This document shows positions 6,434-12,999 of a DNA stretch of 15,100 nucleotides, in pieces (within the stretch, counting starts at the first letter, position 1; every line of letters begins with the position of its first letter). Where the stretch lies: the NCBI GenBank assembly GCA_958435885.1, contig CAUBHZ010000010.1, forward strand, positions 1 to 15,100, read 5' to 3'. The position numbers were made by a program, and so were the translations under genes. This DNA is from an uncultured Intestinimonas sp. GTDB taxonomy: Bacteria > Bacillota_A > Clostridia > Oscillospirales > Oscillospiraceae. The notes under the pieces were generated by a model. It searched no databases, was not told the origin of the DNA, and saw only the letters and a program-made list of their open reading frames with translations.

Positions 6434-8581
6434 ATGTCTGAACAACAGTACGATTACAGCTTTACCCAGGACCGGGAACTCTCCTGGCTGCGCTTCAACG
6501 AGCGGGTCATGGAGGAGGCCAGGGACGAGTCCGTCCCCCTTTTCGAGCGGCTCAAATTCGCCGCCATCTTCACCAGCAACCTGGACGAGTTCTTCATGAT
6601 CCGCGTGGGGTCCATCTATGACCTCACTCTGGTGAAGAAGACCCACGTGGACAACAAGAGCGGCCTCACCCCGGCCCAGCAGCTCTCCGCCATCTTCGCG
6701 GCGGTGGGTCCCCTCTACAAGCAGCGGGACAAGCTCATGGCCCAGCTGGAGACCCGGCTGCGGACCTGCAACATCTGCTCCCTCTCCCTCTCCGAGCTGG
6801 ACGTGAAGGAGCGCAAGCAGTGCGACCGCTATTTTCGCGACTATATCCTGCCCATCCTCTCCCCCCAGGTGGTGGACACCCTCCACCCCTTCCCCCACCT
6901 GCCTAGCAAATCCCTGAACATCGCCGTGGAGCTGCGCCGGGGCGGAGAGACCTCCTTCGGCGTGGTGCCCATCCCCCGGAGCCTGCCCCCCTACCTGCGC
7001 CTGAGCGAGCGCGGGGTGCGCTACATCCTCACCGAGCAGATCCTCCAGGCCCACGTGGAGGAGATCTTTGACCAGTACCAGGTGGTGAGCCGGGCGGTGA
7101 TCTCGGTGACCCGGAACGCTGACATCTCCCCCGAGGACGAGGACTACGACGTCAACGACGACTACCGCCAGCACATGCGCAAGGTCCTCAAGAAGCGTTC
7201 CCGGCTGGCCCCGGTGCGGCTGGAGATCCAGGGAGCGGCCAGCGACGCCCTGGTGGAGTACCTGTGCCAGCGGCTGGAGCTCACCCCCGCCCAGGTCTTC
7301 CGCTCCAAGTCCCCCCTGGTCCTCAGCTATGTCTACGCCCTGGAGGGGCTGCTGCCCGAAGAGAGCCGGGCCGCCCTGTGCTATCCCCCCTTCTCCCCCA
7401 AAGCGCCCGCCGGTCTGGTCCGCGGGGAGAAGATCATCCCCCAGCTCCTCCGCCACGACGTCCTCCTCTACTACCCCTTCCACTCCATGGACCCCTTCCT
7501 GCGTCTGGTGAAGGAGGCCGCCAACGACCCCGCCGTCCTCTCCATCAAAATCACCATCTACCGCCTGGCCTCCAAGGCCAAGCTCATCGAATACCTGGCC
7601 GCCGCCGCCGAGAACGGCAAGGACGTGACCGTCCTCATGGAGCTGCGGGCCCGGTTCGACGAGCAGAACAACATCCAGTGGGCGGAGCGGCTGGAGGAGG
7701 CGGGCTGTACTGTCATCTACGGCTTTGAAAACTGCAAGGTCCACTCCAAGATCTGCCTCATCACCCGCCGGGAGCGGGGACACATCCAGCAGATCACCCA
7801 GGTGGGCACCGGCAACTACAACGAGAAGACGGCAAAGCTCTACACCGACCTCTCCCTCATGACGGCCAACCCCGCCATCGGCGCCGATGCCGCCGCCTTC
7901 TTCCAAAATATCTCCACCTCCAACCTGGATGGAGAGTACCGCCTCCTGCTGGTGGCGCCCCACGGCCTCAAGCCCCGGCTCATGTCCCTCATCGACGGGG
8001 AGATCGCCAAGGCCAGAAACGGCCAGCAGGCCCGCATCTTCATCAAGTGCAACTCGGTCACCGACCGGGAGCTCATCGACAAGCTCTCCCAGGCCAGTCA
8101 GGCCGGAGTGGACGTCACTATGAATGTCCGGGGCATCTGTTGCCTCCGCCCCGGCGTTCCCGGCAAGACCGACCGGATCAAGGTCTTCTCCATCGTGGGC
8201 CGGTTCCTGGAGCACCCCCGGATCTTCGTCTTCGGAACCGGCGACGACGCCAAGGTCTACATCGGCTCCGCCGACTTCATGACCCGGAACACCGAGCACC
8301 GGGTGGAGATCGCCTGCCCCATCCTGGACCGCTCCATCCGGGAACAGATCCGTCACTATGTGGAGGTCCTCTGCTCCGACAACGTGAAGGCCCGCATCAT
8401 GGGCTCCGACGGCCACTACTTCCACGTCCCCGACCACGGGGAGCCGCCGGTGGACGCCCAGGCCGTCTTTATGGCCGAGGCCATCGCCAAAGAGCCTCCG
8501 GAGGGACCCGCCGCCCCCGCTCCCGCCGCCCGGAAGAGTCTGTTCTCCGCCCTGGCCCAGCGGCTCCTGGGGCGCCGGTAA
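6434..8581 (+). CDS. ppk1: Polyphosphate kinase 1
   Basis: PPK1 makes long-chain polyphosphate reversibly from ATP. It is 715 residues, close to the family's usual length of about 690-730. The N-terminal domain shows SWLRFNERVMEEA and TSNLDEFFMIRVG. The two C-terminal phospholipase-D-like domains hold the catalytic histidines: His437 in CKVHSK, the expected phospho-enzyme residue, and His594 in LEHPRIF. These match E. coli His435 and His592 in position and context. GTGNYNEKT and YIGSADFMTRN complete the active-site region. The last 45 residues are a Pro/Ala-rich linker ending in a short basic tail, as is common in the family. It is preceded by ppx with a 13-base gap containing GAGAGGGA, so the two are almost certainly cotranscribed. 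A strong terminator follows within six bases of the stop. Confidence 0.97.
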   Translation: MSEQQYDYSFTQDRELSWLRFNERVMEEARDESVPLFERLKFAAIFTSNLDEFFMIRVGSIYDLTLVKKTHVDNKSGLTPAQQLSAIFAAVGPLYKQRDKLMAQLETRLRTCNICSLSLSELDVKERKQCDRYFRDYILPILSPQVVDTLHPFPHLPSKSLNIAVELRRGGETSFGVVPIPRSLPPYLRLSERGVRYILTEQILQAHVEEIFDQYQVVSRAVISVTRNADISPEDEDYDVNDDYRQHMRKVLKKRSRLAPVRLEIQGAASDALVEYLCQRLELTPAQVFRSKSPLVLSYVYALEGLLPEESRAALCYPPFSPKAPAGLVRGEKIIPQLLRHDVLLYYPFHSMDPFLRLVKEAANDPAVLSIKITIYRLASKAKLIEYLAAAAENGKDVTVLMELRARFDEQNNIQWAERLEEAGCTVIYGFENCKVHSKICLITRRERGHIQQITQVGTGNYNEKTAKLYTDLSLMTANPAIGADAAAFFQNISTSNLDGEYRLLLVAPHGLKPRLMSLIDGEIAKARNGQQARIFIKCNSVTDRELIDKLSQASQAGVDVTMNVRGICCLRPGVPGKTDRIKVFSIVGRFLEHPRIFVFGTGDDAKVYIGSADFMTRNTEHRVEIACPILDRSIREQIRHYVEVLCSDNVKARIMGSDGHYFHVPDHGEPPVDAQAVFMAEAIAKEPPEGPAAPAPAARKSLFSALAQRLLGRR

Positions 8582-8586
8582 GACGC

Positions 8587-8623
8587 AAAAAGTCCGCCGT
8601 TTCTCCAAACGGCGGACTTTTTT
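8587..8623. terminator. Bidirectional terminator between ppk1 and the DUF3048 gene
   Basis: A perfect 16-bp stem (8587-8602 with 8607-8622) has a CTCC loop. It is flanked by A5 on the left and T6 on the right, so it has a proper U-tract on both strands. It sits between convergent stop codons at 8581 and 8629. Confidence 0.92.
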
Positions 8624-8628
8624 CTCTC

Positions 8629-9720
8629 TCACTCCATGGTCACGGCGGCATCTGTCGGAACGATGTTCACATAGGTGTGTCCCCGGCCCAGGACCAGTGG
8701 AGCACCGTCCTGGGTGGTATAGGTCAGGGGGCTCTCCCGGTCGGGCTTGCTCCAGCGGATGGGAACCGCCCGGCCGCCGCAGGCAAACCAGCCCTCTCCC
8801 TCACCTACCACATCCACGTCCATATGGCCCAGGCTGTCCCCGGTATAGCGGCAGCGAGTCTGCACCACGATGACGTTGGTCACCGCCACCTGCGCTCCGG
8901 TGTTGCCGTCCACATAGGGGGAACCGTATTCCTCCACCAGATAGGCCTTCTGGTCCTCGTCATAAACAAAGATTCCCGTCTTATAGTTGGAGAAGGGCAC
9001 CGTCACCACCGACGCCTGGCTTCCCCCGGTTGGGGTTCCGTCATCGGCGAAGATCAGGCCTGCGTCATAGCCCTCCTCATGCTCCAGGCGCAGGTCCTCC
9101 GGAAGGTTGGCCAGAATGGAGGCGCCGGTGGCCACCACGCTGTGCTCATAGCCGTTCTCCTTCCGGCGGTCGGCGTCCCGCCACATCATGTTGCTCTCCG
9201 GACTCTTGCCCATGTAGGGACCACGGACGGCGTCAAAGTGGTCCACGTCCCAATTTCTCAGGTCGCTGTAAGCCTGCTCGCTGCCGCCGGCGTGGATGAA
9301 GAGGGCGTCGTGGCCCAGGGCCAGCTCGATGTAATAGGGCCGGGCGGAGCGGATGGAGCCTATCCTGCCCACATCCTCCACCGACTGGAACATCCCCAGC
9401 ATGCGGGTGATGCCGCCCTCAGCCACCGCCTCATAGATGATGTCCGCCTGGGACTGGCCCAGTTGGGGCAGGGCCTGCTCCAGGTTGTTGAGCATGACGG
9501 CCACCGGCCGCCGGGCGGCGGTTTCAGCGTCGGTGGGCATTCCGCTGAGCGGATTGACTGGTCCGTTGTACGGCGTGGGCGTGGACGTCACAGTGGCCAT
9601 GGGCGGCGGGGAGGTCCTCACCGGCGTGGGCGTGGGAGAGGGCGCTCCCTCTCCGGCATCGCAGGCGGTGAGACACAGCAGGGCGGCCAGGCACAAAGCG
9701 GGCAGGACAGGTCCTCTCAT
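8629..9720 (-). CDS. DUF3048 (YerB-like) lipoprotein
   Basis: Predicted exported lipoprotein of 363 residues. The N-terminus is a lipoprotein signal peptide: Arg2, a hydrophobic stretch, and lipobox LTAC with Cys20 as the lipidated residue. A Pro/Thr/Ser-rich linker (about 26-50) lifts the folded part off the membrane. The rest matches the two DUF3048 domains, with N-terminal landmarks NPLSGMPTD and RPVAVMLNN, then IGSIRSARPYY and LFIHAGGS, and a C-terminal half with YLVEEYGSPYVD and GRGHTYVNIVP. The family includes B. subtilis YerB; its biochemical role is not settled, and an envelope function is likely. ATG at 9720 has GGAGG seven bases upstream and begins at the signal peptide. A consensus -35 promoter lies about 30 bases further up. 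Confidence 0.93.
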   Translation of the reverse strand: MRGPVLPALCLAALLCLTACDAGEGAPSPTPTPVRTSPPPMATVTSTPTPYNGPVNPLSGMPTDAETAARRPVAVMLNNLEQALPQLGQSQADIIYEAVAEGGITRMLGMFQSVEDVGRIGSIRSARPYYIELALGHDALFIHAGGSEQAYSDLRNWDVDHFDAVRGPYMGKSPESNMMWRDADRRKENGYEHSVVATGASILANLPEDLRLEHEEGYDAGLIFADDGTPTGGSQASVVTVPFSNYKTGIFVYDEDQKAYLVEEYGSPYVDGNTGAQVAVTNVIVVQTRCRYTGDSLGHMDVDVVGEGEGWFACGGRAVPIRWSKPDRESPLTYTTQDGAPLVLGRGHTYVNIVPTDAAVTME

Positions 9721-9750
9721 ATCGTCGCCTCCATCCGGAATGGTACCTCC

Positions 9751-9779
9751 ATCTTACCCCCCTCCCCTTTCCCTGTCAA
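9751..9779 (-). promoter_or_regulatory. Sigma-A promoter of the DUF3048 lipoprotein gene
   Basis: Minus-strand TTGACA (9774-9779, perfect -35), a 17-base G-rich spacer and TAAGAT (9751-9756, 4 of 6 to the -10 consensus). Transcription should start near 9744, giving a short leader of about 25 bases. Confidence 0.7.
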
Positions 9780-9814
9780 CCGCCCCTTCGACAGCCTTCG
9801 GGTAAAATTCACTC

Positions 9815-9843
9815 TTGTTCCGGTCTTTCTTTTTCGATATAAT
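9815..9843 (+). promoter_or_regulatory. Sigma-A promoter of the DUF4364-CmpB operon
   Basis: TTGTTC (9815-9820), a 17-base T-rich spacer and a perfect TATAAT (9838-9843). The -35 elements of this promoter and the divergent lipoprotein promoter are only about 35 bases apart, so a protein bound between them could affect both. Confidence 0.75.
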
Positions 9844-9856
9844 ATATGTTTAGGGT

Positions 9857-9899
9857 GGGCCGCTCCGGCCCGCTCCCTACCCGGAGCTCCGCTCCGGCC
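9857..9899 (+). promoter_or_regulatory. Structured leader with two hairpins and an 11-base direct repeat
   Basis: Between the promoter and the Shine-Dalgarno of the DUF4364 gene are two compact hairpins: 9857-9862 with 9866-9871 (loop CTC) and 9881-9886 with 9892-9897 (loop CTCCG). The sequence CCGCTCCGGCC occurs at 9860-9870 and again at 9889-9899, so the arms could also pair in alternative ways. No known riboswitch is recognised. Confidence 0.4.
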
Positions 9900-9916
9900 A
9901 AGCAAGGAGGTACGCC

Positions 9917-10459
9917 ATGGCTCGCGTCGGATTCATCCACGATAAGCTGGACATCAAATTTCTGGTGCTCTACATCATGTCCCGTGTGGTGGCGCCCATC
10001 GACCTGCCCACCCTGACCGACCTCACCATGTGCGACGAGGGCGTGGATTACTTCGCCTTTGCCGAGGCCGTCCATGAGCTGGTGGACACCGAACATCTGC
10101 TGCTGGAGGACGACCTCTATTCCATCACGGAAAAGGGCCGGAAAAACGGCGCCATCTGTGAGAGCAGCCTCCCCTACTCCATCCGGGTCAAGTGCGACAA
10201 GAATGTGGCCAAGCTCAACAGCCGGCTGCGCCGGGACGCCCAGGTCCGCTCCGAGCGCATCCCCCGTGGAGACGGCACCTTCACCCTGGTGATGGCTCTG
10301 GACGACGAGCACGGCAATCTTCTCACCATTGAGATGCTGGCCGCCACCGAGCAGCAGTGCGACCGTCTGGCCGAACAGTTCAAGGCCCACCCCGAGCAGA
10401 TCTACAACGGCGTGCTGGATGTGCTGCTCACCGACTTTGACGGAAAGGAGCAGAGCTGA
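9917..10459 (+). CDS. DUF4364 family protein (predicted winged-helix regulator)
   Basis: A 180-residue cytoplasmic protein. The N-terminus (FIHDKLDIKFLVLYIMSRV, then a DLTMCDEGVDYFAF segment) matches the DUF4364 family of clostridia, whose first half resembles a winged-helix DNA-binding fold: helices, a LVDTEHLLLEDD wing region, and then YSITEKGRKNG, the usual end of a MarR/PadR-like wing. The second half is a mixed alpha/beta domain with TFTLVMALDDEHGNLLTIEML (about 116-136). The family has no firm function; a transcription-regulator role is inference from the fold. ATG at 9917 has AAGGAGGT (9904-9911) five bases upstream. It is the first gene of an operon with the CmpB-like membrane protein, 18 bases ahead of that gene's start. 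Confidence 0.9.
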   Translation: MARVGFIHDKLDIKFLVLYIMSRVVAPIDLPTLTDLTMCDEGVDYFAFAEAVHELVDTEHLLLEDDLYSITEKGRKNGAICESSLPYSIRVKCDKNVAKLNSRLRRDAQVRSERIPRGDGTFTLVMALDDEHGNLLTIEMLAATEQQCDRLAEQFKAHPEQIYNGVLDVLLTDFDGKEQS

Positions 10460-10477
10460 TTGGAGGTACCCACACTG

Positions 10478-11359
10478 ATGGGGCAGCCCATTCCCCTGCT
10501 GTTCCTCTATTTCATCTTCTATTCCTTCTGCGGTTGGCTGTGGGAGACCTGTTACTGCTCCATCAAGGAGCGGCACTACGTCCCCCGGGGCTTTCTCTAC
10601 GGGCCGGTCTGCCCCATCTACGGGGTGGGCTTTCTGCTGATGGTCCTCTTCTTCGCCCCCTTCAAGGATAATCTGGTGGTCTTCTACTTCGTGGCCGTCA
10701 TCGTCATGACCGCCTGGGAATACTTTGTGGGCTGGTTTCTGGAGACCACCACCCACATCAAGTACTGGGATTACAGCGACCGCCGGTTCAACATCAAAGG
10801 CCGGGTGTGCCTGGAGGTGAGCCTCTTCTGGGGCGTCATGTCTTATGTGGCCGTCTTTCTCATCCACCCGCCGGTGGCACGGCTCTTTGCCCGGATGCCC
10901 GACTGGCTCCAGTACACCGCCTGCGGCGCCTGCCTCTCCCTGCTGCTGGTGGATACCGTCACCACCATCCGGAAGCTGGCCCTGGTCACCAAGGCCATGG
11001 ACCGCCTCCAGACCGCCGGCGACGAGCTGCGGCTCCAGATGGCCCTGGCCCGGGCCGACCTGGGCGACAACCTGGAGATCGTCGGCGAAGAGCTCCGTGC
11101 CCGGCTGGATGACGTCCGGGAGAACCTCTCCCCCGCCAATGCCCAGCGGCTGGACCGGCTCATGGCCGACTACGACCAGCTGCTGGAGCGGGCCGAGCGC
11201 ATGAGCCGCCGCTTCCGCAACCGCTACCGCCACATGACCTCCCGCCGCTATGCTCTGGATGACGTCCGGGCCTACGGCCGCCAGTGGCGGGCCTCCATCC
11301 AGGCCGCCAAGGCGGCTCGGAAGGCGGAAAAGGCCGCCAGGAAAGCCAGCAAGGCCTGA
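10478..11359 (+). CDS. CmpB-family (COG4905) putative ABC transporter permease-like membrane protein
   Basis: Predicted integral membrane protein of 293 residues. Five hydrophobic segments are seen at about 6-23, 46-62, 67-85, 112-130 and 145-163. Family landmarks are FCGWLWE (17-23), PRGFLYGPVCPIYG (36-49) and a segment with FVGWFLE. This fits the widespread CmpB family annotated as a putative ABC transporter permease; no transport function has been shown as far as I know. After the membrane part, about 165-255 is a charged, probably coiled-coil cytoplasmic region. The last 20 residues are Lys/Ala-rich (KAARKAEKAARKASKA). ATG at 10478 is chosen because GGAGGT lies 10 bases upstream; the in-frame TTG at 10460 lies on the edge of that ribosome binding site. 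It is cotranscribed with the DUF4364 gene. Confidence 0.88.
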   Translation: MGQPIPLLFLYFIFYSFCGWLWETCYCSIKERHYVPRGFLYGPVCPIYGVGFLLMVLFFAPFKDNLVVFYFVAVIVMTAWEYFVGWFLETTTHIKYWDYSDRRFNIKGRVCLEVSLFWGVMSYVAVFLIHPPVARLFARMPDWLQYTACGACLSLLLVDTVTTIRKLALVTKAMDRLQTAGDELRLQMALARADLGDNLEIVGEELRARLDDVRENLSPANAQRLDRLMADYDQLLERAERMSRRFRNRYRHMTSRRYALDDVRAYGRQWRASIQAAKAARKAEKAARKASKA

Positions 11360-11377
11360 GCCGCTTGTACAAAGGAT

Positions 11378-11415
11378 AAAAAATGCTGTTCCCCATCTGG
11401 GGAACAGCATTTTTT
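11378..11415. terminator. Bidirectional terminator between the CmpB-like gene and cls
   Basis: A perfect 17-bp stem (11378-11394 with 11399-11415) with an ATCT loop carries A6 on the left arm and T6 on the right arm, so it can terminate on both strands. It lies between convergent stop codons at 11359 and 11419. Confidence 0.93.
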
Positions 11416-11418
11416 CGT

Positions 11419-12951
11419 TTACATCAGCGGCGCAAAGACCCGGAGGATGGCCCGGTAGGCCTTCCGCCACCAGGGGAGGGCCCGGCTCTGCTCCAGAGTG
11501 ACGGGCTGGCACTTCTCAAGGGTGGCCAGGAAATCCGCCTTGATGTCCCGCACTGAGGGGTCGCCGCACAGCCACACACCATTTTCAAAGTGCAGGAACA
11601 GACTGCGGTAATCCATGTTCACCGTGCCCACGGTGCCATATTTGTCATCCACGGCGAAGTTCTTGGCGTGGACAAAGCCGGGGGTATACTCGTAGATCTT
11701 CACCCCGGCCTCCAAAAGGGCGTCGTAGTGGGCACGGGTCACCTCAAAGACCACCTTTTTATCCGGGATGTGGGGGGTCATGATGCGCACGTCCACCCCG
11801 GACTTGGCGGCGATACACAGGGCGGTATTCATGCTGTCATCCACGATGAGATAGGGCGTGGTGATATAGACATAGCGCCTGGCCTTGTTGATGAGGTTGA
11901 GATAGACCGACTGGCCCACCGCCTCCCCGTCCAGGGGGTTGTCGGTATAGGGCTGCACATAGCCCGCCCCCTTGGGCGGCGTCTCCCACTTGGGACGGAA
12001 GGCGTCATAGTCCTCCGTAAAGGTCTCCCGGGTGTAGTCCCACAGGGTGAGGAACATTACCGTCATGCTCCAGGCCGCCTCCCCCCTGACCAGGATGGCG
12101 CTGTCCTTCCAGTGGCCGAAGCGGACCTTTTTATTGATATACTCGTCGGCCAGATTGATGCCGCCGGTGAAGGCCACCTTTCCGTCGATGACCAGGATCT
12201 TTCGGTGGTCCCGATTGTTGAGCCGCAGGGACAGGATGGGGACAAAGGGATTAAAGACACAGCACCGGATGCCGGTGCGCTTTTCCAGCTCGGAGGCGTA
12301 CTCCCGGGGCAGGGTGAACATGGAGCCGATGTCGTCGTACATCACCCGCACGTCCACCCCTTCCTTCACCTTTTCAGTGAGGATATCCAGGATGGTGTCC
12401 CACATGATCCCGTCCTCGATGATGAAATACTCCAGGAAAATATACCGCTCCGCCTTCCTGAGCTCCTCCACCATCCGGGCAAAGCAGTCCTCACCCAGGG
12501 GAAAATATTCGGTTTCCGTGCCGCCGTACACCGGGCAGTGGGCCATGTGCTCCAGATACCGGGCCTGGTGCACGGCGTCCTCGCCGAAGGTGATGAGACT
12601 GTCCGCCTTGAAGTCCTGATGCAGCACCTCCAGCATCTTCCGGTCCATCCCCTCCATCTTCCGGCGGGTCCGCTTACTCAGCTTGTTGCCGCCGAAGAGG
12701 AGGTAGAAGAGCCCGCCGAAGATGGGGAAGATCAGGATAGGGACGATCCAGGCGATCTTGTAGGCCGGTTCGCTGCTCCGGTTCACGATCCAGAAAACTG
12801 CTGCGATGCTCAGCGCCACACAGATCCCGTAAAAGGGCAGGAAAAATTCGTTGAACCGCAGGAGCATCAGTACCAGCACGGCGATTTGGATGATGAGGAA
12901 GACCCCCATCAGCACCGCCCGGTGAAACAGCAGAGAAACCAGTTTCTTCAT
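11419..12951 (-). CDS. cls: Cardiolipin synthase (phospholipase D superfamily)
   Basis: Membrane enzyme of 510 residues that makes cardiolipin from phosphatidylglycerol. The N-terminus has hydrophobic segments at about 12-31, 38-56 and 67-86, with the PLD-associated N-terminal domain (EPAYKIAWI, then IFGGLFYLLFGG). Two HKD motifs follow: His249 in DHRKILVIDGK, with FTGGINLADEY after it, and His428 in FVHAKNFAVDD, with VGTVNMDYRS after it. Length and motif spacing match bacterial Cls of about 480-520 residues. A short basic, Trp-containing C-terminus (PWWRKAYRAIL) ends the protein. The start ATG at 12951 has GAGG five bases upstream. The gene is only 48 bases after the dnaE stop with no evident terminator between them, so readthrough from dnaE is likely; the functional link is unclear. 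Confidence 0.95.
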   Translation of the reverse strand: MKKLVSLLFHRAVLMGVFLIIQIAVLVLMLLRFNEFFLPFYGICVALSIAAVFWIVNRSSEPAYKIAWIVPILIFPIFGGLFYLLFGGNKLSKRTRRKMEGMDRKMLEVLHQDFKADSLITFGEDAVHQARYLEHMAHCPVYGGTETEYFPLGEDCFARMVEELRKAERYIFLEYFIIEDGIMWDTILDILTEKVKEGVDVRVMYDDIGSMFTLPREYASELEKRTGIRCCVFNPFVPILSLRLNNRDHRKILVIDGKVAFTGGINLADEYINKKVRFGHWKDSAILVRGEAAWSMTVMFLTLWDYTRETFTEDYDAFRPKWETPPKGAGYVQPYTDNPLDGEAVGQSVYLNLINKARRYVYITTPYLIVDDSMNTALCIAAKSGVDVRIMTPHIPDKKVVFEVTRAHYDALLEAGVKIYEYTPGFVHAKNFAVDDKYGTVGTVNMDYRSLFLHFENGVWLCGDPSVRDIKADFLATLEKCQPVTLEQSRALPWWRKAYRAILRVFAPLM

Positions 12952-12999
12952 ATGTGCCTCACAGTGACAAGTATTTTTACTTCGCAGCTACTTCCCGCG

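Noticed and set aside
6335..8632. 765-codon minus-strand open frame opposite ppk1
   Set aside because: It is the antisense shadow of ppk1, rich in Gly, Val and His. ppk1 has clear catalytic motifs and full family length on the plus strand.
9809..11512. 567-codon minus-strand open frame opposite the DUF4364 and CmpB-like genes
   Set aside because: It is an antisense shadow that also runs through a perfect terminator and a promoter. The plus-strand genes have ribosome binding sites and family motifs.
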